A stretch of 64,000 nucleotides of DNA, from positions 1-64,000 of the forward strand of contig MVAQ01000091.1 in assembly GCA_014825775.1 (NCBI GenBank). Reading direction: 5' to 3'. Numbering within the stretch: the stretch's first letter is position 1; the number at the start of each line of letters is the position of its first letter. The notes below the pieces were generated by a model. It made no database searches. It saw only the letters and a program-made list of their open reading frames with translations, and was not told where the DNA came from. The translations under genes and the position numbers were made by a program. Of the stretch, positions 56,519-64,000 are shown one piece after another. This stretch comes from Krasilnikovozyma curviuscula. Its lineage: Eukaryota; Basidiomycota; Tremellomycetes; Cystofilobasidiales; Mrakiaceae.

Positions 56519-59082
56519 ATGCCTGTAGCTATCCCACAAGTTATCAAGGAAACTACCTCTTCTATCACCAATGGATTGAAGGCCGCTCCTGTTGCAGCTT
56601 CATCCCCCCCTAATTCAGCTCCAGAGCCCAGCACTACGCCATACTCCGTATGGCAACAGCCTATGGGTACCAAGCGTACTGCGTAAGTCACTCTCCTGGT
56701 GTTTGTCTGCTCAAGAGGTTTGTTGACATTTCTTACTTCCGGCTTTTTAAAGCAAAATCATCATTGTCGGTGCAGGTGTTTCAGGAGTGACCATGGTTCA
56801 GAGACTCAAGAAGTTCATGACTGATGTTGAGTATGTCGTTTATGAAAAGAATGAGGACGTTGGTGGAACTTGGTGAGCATACTTCTCTCACATGCGTCAA
56901 GCGGCAGCTTTCTCCTTTTGTTGCGCAAAATCTGACTTTTATGTCTCTCAGGTTGGAGAATAAGTACCCTGGATGTCGATGTGATGTACCATCTGTTACC
57001 TATCAGTGAGTCCAAAATGTAGTTACGGATTGCGCGAGGCTAAAACTAACTTCAAGTAACACATAATCTCGCGCTGTTTAGATTCTCGTGGGCTCCCAAC
57101 GAATCCTGGCCCCAGTTTGTGAGTTTGAATTAACTTGATGAGGGTGTGAAGGACAAGCTATTGACTGTCTCGGGCCCACTGTTTTTCCATCATCAGTACT
57201 CCAATGCTCCAGAGATTTTAAAATACTTCAAGCGTGTCTGTACAGAGCATCAGCTGCTGGACAAAGTGAAGCTCCAACATCAGGTCATCGGAACCACCTG
57301 GAACTCGGAGACCTCAAAGTGGCAGGTTAAGGTGCAGAACGTTGCCACCGGAGTAGTATTCGACGACGAGTGTGACTTCTTTGTCAGTGGAACCGGTATC
57401 TTAAAGTAAGCCTCGATTATCTGTATCTGTATCGTTGCTCTTTCATCTACTGATGTTTGTACTCCCTTTTTGTCTCTACCAGCAACTGGAAATGGCCCAA
57501 CATCCCTTCTCTCGACTCCTACAAAGGCACCCTGGTTCACACTGCTCGCTGGCCCGAATCGATCGATCTTGCTGGAAAGAAAGTCGGTGTCATTGGTGTT
57601 GGATCCTCCTCTGTCCAGATCATTCCGCAAATTCAACCTATCGTCGAGACATTGACCACCTTCATCCGGTCTCCAACTTGGATCACTCCCAACTTCGGAG
57701 CCAAGTACGCTGGTCCTAAAGGCTCAAACTTCTACTACACTGAAGATCAGCACAAGGAGTTCCAAGATTACGAAAAGTACTTAGACTACAGGAAGAAGGT
57801 GGAGCAGGAGCTTTCTTACCGATACAAATGGGTCCGTTCATCTCGTGGTTTCGTTCTAATCCTAATCTTACGCTGATTTATCTCTTTTTCGTTCCCACAA
57901 GGCTCTCAAAGATTCCCCGGAACAGGCTGAAGCGGCAGCGTCTGCCAAAGCTGAGATGATCGAAAAGCTTAAAGGTAAAGACGAGCTTATCTCCAAGCTC
58001 ATCCCAACATTTGCCGTTGGATGTCGTAGACCAACAGTAAGTTTGCATTTCAAAAGTATCTGCTCTAGTCCTATTGGCTCAGTCAATTCCGCTCTCGTCG
58101 CGTCTTCCGTTTTGTTGCAGCCTGGAAACGGCTTCTTGGAAGCACTTCAGAAGGACAATGTCGTTACGTGTATGAGTCCAATTACTCATGCTACCGAGAA
58201 GGGTCTCATGACGTCCGACGGCGTCGAACATGAAATTGACGTGTTGATCGCTGCTACGTAAGTTTACTCCCTTATCTGAACTGCTTAGTGAAGTTGACAA
58301 CTCTTAATTCTTGAAATGACAGTGGATTCGACAACTCTTTTGCTCCTCGTTTCCCAGTTATCGGTCATGAAGGCAAGAACTTGCAGGATCTGTGGGCAGA
58401 TGGAAAGGCCGAAAGCTATATGTCCATCATGACGTCTGGTTTCCCCAACTACCTCATCTTTTCGGGACCGTCCTACCCAGCTGGACATGGATCTGTTATG
58501 CCAGTCATTGAGCTGCTGGCAAATTACTTCTGCAAGGTGAGTAACCTTCACTGATGGTCATACCTCACGTTAACTCAGCCTTGCTGTTCTTATAGATGAT
58601 ATACAAGTGGCAGGTGGAACCTAATCTCCGTTCAATTGAGCCATCAAGGGAAGCTCAGGATGAGTTCAACATCCATCGTAACGAACAGCTCAAGACAACC
58701 TGCTGGGCATCTCAGTGAGCTTTCTGTGATTTCTCGAACAACCTTCAAAACTGATCATAAGCTCTACTCCGCAGCTGTTCTTCCTGGTTCAAGAATGGTA
58801 AGCCCGACGGACCTTTGATTGCGATGCACCCAGGGTCAAGAACACATTTCTTCTTGCTGCTCAAGAACCCAAGGTTAGTCTCCCCTCCTTGTTTACCCAT
58901 CGCTTGTCCGATCTGAATCGGGACTTTTTTTTCAAAGATGGCAAGACTACGTCTTCAAGTATGAAGGGAACCGTTACACCTTTTCTGGAATGGGTTTCAC
59001 AACTAAAGAGACAGAGGGCGGCGACTTGACTTGGTACTTGAACAAGGAGGATGATCACAACAACCTTATGCTTGAGATCTGA
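56519..59082 (+). CDS. type I Baeyer-Villiger monooxygenase (flavin-dependent)
   Basis: About a dozen exons. The ATG at 56519 reads MPVAIPQVIKETTSSITNG. The FAD-binding GxGxxG is in KIIIVGAGVSGVTM, followed by VVYEKNEDVGGTW and, across an intron, LENKYPGCRCDVPSVTYQ. GGTW...YPG...D is the second fingerprint of type I enzymes. The diagnostic motif F/Y-x-G-x3-H-x3-W is present as YKGTLVHTARW (57520-57552), directly before the NADPH-binding VGVIGVGSSSVQIIP. Later parts are IRSPTWITPNFGAKY, FAVGCRRPTPGNGFLEAL, ATGFDNSFAPRFPVIG, SGFPNYLIFSGPSYPAGHGS and MHPGSR. The enzyme inserts oxygen next to a ketone using NADPH and O2, forming an ester or lactone. The substrate is not known. The gene is divergent from the permease and directly upstream of an esterase. 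Confidence 0.92.
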
Positions 59083-59552
59083 TAGGATCCGGCTGCATTT
59101 TAGACGACAATTCTCGTTGTGTTCTTTGTCCTTTTTCCTTTTTTTTTTTAACTTCAATTGTATTTCGTCTTGTATCTGTGTATCTGATCTCATTGAATCT
59201 CAGTGTGCGACAACTGTCGCTGCACACTTCTTCGGCTTGCTAGGTATATATGTATTATATGTCAACGTATCTTATCTGCCAAAGCTCTCGTCATAAACCA
59301 ACTTTACTCAACTTAATTTGAAGCTCAGAAAAGTAATAAGCAACTCCAAATTTCTGGACGTGGCTCTAATTTCCAGCAGGAGTCGAGGTGCTCCAAACGA
59401 TCAAATCCGTTCTAATTCTCGAAATATTCCTAAAACCCGATACCCTTCACATTCAAGTCTTTAAACTCTCACTTCATTTCAAATCACCTAGATTGTGCTT
59501 TAAGACTCATAACTCTTGATAGCAGCTGGAAAGGAGAGGCGACCAGAAATCC
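59083..59552. other. intergenic between BVMO and hydrolase
   Basis: 470 bases between two plus-strand genes; T-rich 3' sequence of the BVMO gene, then the hydrolase promoter. I saw no CGGAGG copy here, so coregulation through that element is not obvious for the hydrolase. Confidence 0.5.
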
Positions 59553-62034
59553 ATGGCTATTGAACTGGTCGACCACTATGTCCTCGCTGAGCAGAAGTAT
59601 GCCTACGATCAACCGCCTGTACCTCCTGAATTGATAGAAGGTATGCTCTTTTATGCATTCAGCGCCTGGATGAGCGACAGTACTGACACTGAGCTGCAGC
59701 CAACCGCCTGGCCCAAACCAAGGATAGAAACCCTCTGCTCAAGATTCAACCATTCAAAGTGAGTAGCCTGCCTTCAGTACTCTGTATTCTGGTTCTGATC
59801 ACCTTCCAGCTTCTGTATATCATTTATGTTCTCCTAAGCACCCTTTTGATGTAAGCGAACTACCATTTCAGCGTCATCCTTCTGTCCAGATCATTTGACC
59901 GGATAAACCTGTTTCTTATCACTTCATCTTATTGGGTTCTGCAGTTCAATACCATTCTGGGCCATCTATTACTTCCCTGAGAAGAACAGACAAAGACAGG
60001 GCTGGCGTACGTATTCCACGTTCAGAAACGAGCCGTTATCAGCAGGCGGGTCATTCAGCTGATACGCCTTCTTTCTCTTTGCAGCGTTGACTCGTTGCCT
60101 CAGAATCAGTGCAATGAGAAGGTTACAAGGTGTTGTTGCTAGATGGTGCGTCTTACACCGTGCACTGAAATCTCCAGCGATAGGCTGGCTGAGGTTGCTT
60201 ACCTCTCATGTTGCTTTACTTTCCTTTTCAGCGAAATCGATCACCTTGGAAGAGATCTTTCATTTGAACCAGTGTGTACCTTCGTTTCTTTGTTTTCCTT
60301 GATACTGTTATCAAATGACCAGGCTCACTTTGCCCAATCGAACGGAACGTCGTAATAACACCTTGTTCCTTCTCACCACTCCGTGTTTCGCTGTCGCAGC
60401 CACCAGAATCCTTACTCGAATCGCACCACACGTGGATCCCGCCGGCACCAGAAACACTTATCGCCGGGTTTGTCCTGTCATCAGCTCATTCAGTCGAATC
60501 TGCCCGTGGGTCCTGGAAGCCATTCCATTCCTCGTCGCCGAAGACCCCAGTAAAAATGAACGGGTCCGTTCCCAGAGGCAAACGACGCAGATGGAAACAT
60601 GGGATCTTGCCATGGGAGAACAGAGATGCTGGAGTGAGAGTTGCGCCTGTGGCTGGGTTCTGGTATCAGGGAAAGAAGATGTATCCTGAACAGAAGTTCA
60701 AGCCGATTGACCGTAAGAAGAACGAACTAGTTGGGTTGTTCTTCCATGGTGAGTCCTGAGTCCTCACAGACCTCTTCCGTTATTTTAGACTCTCAATCAA
60801 TTTTGATTTGCTTCAGGTGGTGCATACTTGGCCGGGTCTGCTCTCGAAACTGACGGCACCGCTCGAATACCGAAATCCCTAATCGCCAGTACCAAGATCA
60901 AGCACGTCCTTAGCGTCGACTATCGAATTAGCCACTGTAATCCTTTCCCAAGCTGCTTGTTGGATGCGATTTCAGCCTATTATTACTTGCTTCAGTTCAC
61001 CGAGCCTGAGAACATCATCTTCTTCGGTGACAGGTTCGCAATTTTTGCTCTCTTCACGTTGAAGCGATTTCTGACTTGAGTATTCTATTGAAATTAGTGC
61101 TGGGGGAAATCTGGCGTTAGGTTTGATGCGTTACATCCGCGATGAAGGTTTCCAGCTTGGGTTGCCCAAGCCTGGTGGACTCGTTGTCTTCTCTCCATGG
61201 TGTGACATGTCGTTCTCCCACCATGTCCTACCAGGCTCATCATCATTTCTTAATAAGAAGTCAGGCGAGTCACTATTTTATTTTGTGATTCAAGGAAGGC
61301 TTTGCTCTGACAGTTGCTCGCTTCACCAGACATCATTCACGACAACTTACCCCCTCACTCAGTTTCTCTTTTCTTGCGTGGTTCACCTACACAGATCATG
61401 AATTCTCCATACCTCTCTCCAGCAGCTCTTAGTTTACCCAAGACAGTACATCAGTTCGAAGGGTTCCCGAAGACTTTCATAGTCGCTGGGGAATCTGAGA
61501 GGATGACGGATGAGATCAGAGACTTGGTTCAGAGAGTAGAGCTGGGGATCGGGAAGGAGAACGTAGAGTATCTTGAAGTTTACGGAGCGTGAGCGACTTC
61601 CCTTGTTGCTCTCCACCACATCGATTCGCTGACCTGCGTCGTTCTTAGTCCACACGACTTTGTCATCTTCCCCTGGATGGCAGACGAACGACGTCTCGTC
61701 TTCTCTCAACTAGATAACTGGCTTGCTGATAACTTTGAAATTGCTCATCACAAGAAGTCGAAACCATCACCATTCTTGCCTCCGGCAAAGGACGAAGAAG
61801 GTCTCCTCGAGACAGCGTTCGATTTGGGTTCGGCTGGTTTGGAAATGTTCGACTCTTCGTACTTCTTGGGTGCGGCCAACTCGAGTGAAAATTTGGTTCA
61901 TCAGAGTGAGTAGCTCATTTCTCATTTTTGACTCCTCAATCTGATCATCGCTTTGTGTAATCTTCCTAGGTGAACCGTCCGACGGCTGGGGTCAAGGCGG
62001 TGAATGGGAGTGGTCTGATGACGACGACGAATGA
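59553..62034 (+). CDS. HSL-type alpha/beta hydrolase (esterase/lipase)
   Basis: Many exons. The ATG at 59553 gives MAIELVDHYVLAEQKYAYDQ. After N-terminal family segments (IPFWAIYYFPEKNRQRQGW; LTRCLRISAMRRLQGVVAR) and VAPVAGFWYQGKKMYPEQKF come the catalytic motifs. FFHGGAYLAGSALE, spliced across an intron, contains the oxyanion HGG. SVDYRISHCNPFPSCLLDA is followed by FFGDS joined to AGGNLALGL (nucleophile Ser in GDSAGG). AGESERMTDEIRDL carries the likely acid and PHDFVIFPWMADER the likely His. A hydrophilic tail ends DGWGQGGEWEWSDDDDE. The hormone-sensitive-lipase family hydrolyses small esters. It lies just behind the BVMO gene on the same strand and could hydrolyse its ester or lactone product; that is inference. 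Confidence 0.87.
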
Positions 62035-62595
62035 ATGAATGAATGGTTGGACTCGAACGAAAAATCTCCACGACTCAGCATACTTTATACCTTAGGAGGC
62101 TCCAATAGAACTCAGCCTCAGCATGGCAATAGACAGCATCGAACAACCACGCCCAACAATACCCTTCTCACGTAACTTAGAACAATCATGAACAATTCTT
62201 TCGCTTCTTTCTAATTGTATTTCTTCTCATACATCGGTTCCCACCTCCATGTTTCTACTCTGGGTCTCCTTTTGTCGGGATCCGTTTATAACTAACACTG
62301 CGCTTGGCACGACGTCCCTGCTTCTACGGTTTTTAATCGAAATTAACTGCAAGGCGGTTGCGCATACAAGAACTGGACCCTTGGACCATACCCGTCAGCG
62401 AATCTGTCGGCTTTGCGAATGCCTAAACTGCGCTATGCGGGGTTTGAAGTTCCCTGTGGGTAGAGAAGGCGCCACTCGCGCAGCAGGAACTACGAGGTTG
62501 TTGCGATCTTACACTTTTCTACATGAGCCATCAAGAAGAAAACGCGAGAAGATAGATATTTCGAGAGAGAGATTTGAGGAGAGATCTTTCGGCAG
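62035..62595. other. intergenic
   Basis: No gene is recognised. The left end contains the hydrolase 3' UTR, beginning in an AATG repeat. An open frame around 62249-62650 begins at a non-standard codon context and was not accepted. Confidence 0.45.
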
Positions 62596-64000
62596 ATGGG
62601 TAGAATTCAGTCAGTGTGTACCTGCTGCTTTTTCGCTCTCTGGTAGCTAACAATAAATCACGACCCTTCCTCTTTATGCAGACGTTTTAGAAGCGCAGTT
62701 TTACCACTCTTGCCTTCCCAGTACCCAATAACATCTGGCTTTGAGAAGATCCATATCGCTGGCTGCTGGAGTAGAGCTTCAGCAGCCCGATTCATCAAGG
62801 TCCTTCTGGTCCTGCTGTTTACAATCCTCTTGTTCCTTCACGCAGGATTACCACCTTTCCCACCGTCTTACTCTCGTGAATGGAATACAGAGCTGAGTTT
62901 GGGTAGAGAATGGAAAAAGGGGGAGGTCAGGATGGTGTCTTTCGAGCATTGGTGAGTTGAGTTTGTCACCATGGAAATAAATGTGCTCTCTAAACTTTGC
63001 CTCGATACCTTTTTTTGACAGCAAAAGAAACGGGTTTAACAGTGGGTACTCTAAAGAGATGAACTGTTGTCTGTATTTATATATTTCTTGGCTTTATTGC
63101 TCTAGATCAGCTAATGCCGCATCTGGTTCAACATCAGCTCTCTATCGAAACCAACTTCAGCTATGCTTTCCAACCTTACATTTGGAGAACGTCAATATCA
63201 GCAGTTGTGTCACTTTACTTCTCTTGGCCAATGCGATCTGCGGTCATTCCTCTTACCGCCTACCTTTCTCATCCGTCGAGGCAGCTCGAGCCCATCGTCC
63301 ACCACACACCTCACGCCATATCTCTAAAACGGTACTCCCAGCTTTGCCCTATCAAAGATCGATACGTTATCGGTATTGAGAATCCCTGGTTCCGGGAAGA
63401 TCGCTGGCTTCGAGAACGTCAACAGCAGCACATAACCAAAGGTCCAAAAGCGATGTTGAAGTTGATGGAAACCTACGATGGGAAGGAACGCTACCAGATC
63501 ATACGAGAAGCTCTGTTGCACGTTCCTCAGGACGAATACTGTGTGGAAATACGAGGAGAGAGCTTTGATTTCCAAACTAACACGCTCAGTTTGTACCCGG
63601 AGATACTAGACTACTTCAGTCTCAAGTTCTTCAGGTGGAGCGCTAGGATCGAGGAAGTAGTGGAACGAGCTGTGAAGTTGATGACCAATAAAAGTGGGAA
63701 GCTTCGAGCAATGTCCTTCGACTACGAGTCGTTTACGCCCCCGTTGATGGAGGACGTTCTTGGTGAGCGACCTTTTGTATTGGTTTCTTCACAACGATGT
63801 GGTTAACGCCAACCTTCTAGCGATTCATGTCCGACTGGACGACTTCCCAGCCCATTGCATCAATCTTGCTGATTGGAACGCTAGATACAACACCTGGAAT
63901 CAACTCGACGTGCTCCCTGATCGTTTTCCAGCAGACATACCTTGGGATGACACGCGCCATCAACGATACCTCGAGCACTGCAGTCCCTCTATCCAACGAA
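62596..64000 (+). CDS. type II membrane O-fucosyltransferase-like protein (partial, runs off the window)
   Basis: A short first exon is proposed (MGRIQ at 62596), joined by an intron with a good CTAAC branch site to RFRSAVLPLLPSQYPITSGF. One membrane span follows (FIKVLLVLLFTILLFLHAGL), giving a type II Golgi topology. The luminal part has the basidiomycete layout of this family: FNSGYQLMPHLVQHQLSIET, FSYAFQPYIW, PMRSAVIPLTAYLSHPSRQL, HAISLKRYSQLCP and, after an intron, AIHVRLDDFPAHC, the first donor-binding-type motif (HVR-x-D-F). Such proteins resemble GDP-fucose O-fucosyltransferases (PF10250-like), but their real donor and acceptor in fungi are mostly unknown. The 3' end lies beyond position 64000. 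The start exon is uncertain. Confidence 0.68.

Noticed and set aside
1..64000. tRNA genes, CRISPR arrays, complete transposons
   Set aside because: Scanning for B-box-like GGTTCGA, regularly spaced repeats, terminal repeats and transposase or reverse-transcriptase motifs gave only matches inside coding exons or isolated words.

Overview
The window looks like nuclear DNA of a basidiomycete fungus, most probably a Tremellomycetes-type yeast (Cryptococcus/Kwoniella-like). The reasons are the high gene density on both strands, the many short introns (about 40-110 bases, GT...AG, CTAAC/CTGAC-like branch sites), the protein families present, and the low-complexity Ser/Pro-rich proteins. All gene models below were spliced by eye, so internal exon borders are approximate. 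No tRNA, rRNA, CRISPR array, intact transposon or insertion sequence was recognised.

Left part (1-35.8 kb): mostly housekeeping genes. On the minus strand are an Itc1/ACF1-type ISWI remodeller subunit, a membrane-anchored glutaredoxin-fold protein without the active-site cysteine, ATP synthase OSCP, PIG-P of GPI-anchor synthesis, a UPS2/slowmo-type mitochondrial lipid-transfer protein and a long alpha-arrestin. On the plus strand are a Cys-rich secreted protein of unknown role, the tri-snRNP protein SNU66/SART1, a GPI-anchored GH16 glucanase, exosome subunit RRP40, an unrecognised BED-finger-like protein and the ER SNARE USE1. Three intact F-box-like genes, two of them in tandem, and one broken relative are scattered on the minus strand.

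Middle (35.8-49.3 kb): a 3-kb stretch without a convincing gene precedes a very large Ser/Pro-rich protein (probably DUF1765/UPF0592), followed by eIF2B-beta and mitochondrial Mn-superoxide dismutase, all on the plus strand.

Right part (49.5-62.0 kb): four neighbours look like a metabolic cluster: a Zn2Cys6 transcription factor, an amino-acid permease transcribed away from a type I Baeyer-Villiger monooxygenase (BVMO), and an HSL-type alpha/beta hydrolase. A BVMO turns a ketone into an ester or lactone, which an esterase can open. The 643-base divergent permease/BVMO promoter contains a perfect CCTCCG-N6-CGGAGG inverted repeat plus two further CGGAGG copies, the type of site Zn2Cys6 factors bind. 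This is the most interesting part of the window; the substrate and the functional link are inferred. The window ends inside a type II membrane protein resembling fungal O-fucosyltransferase-like proteins.
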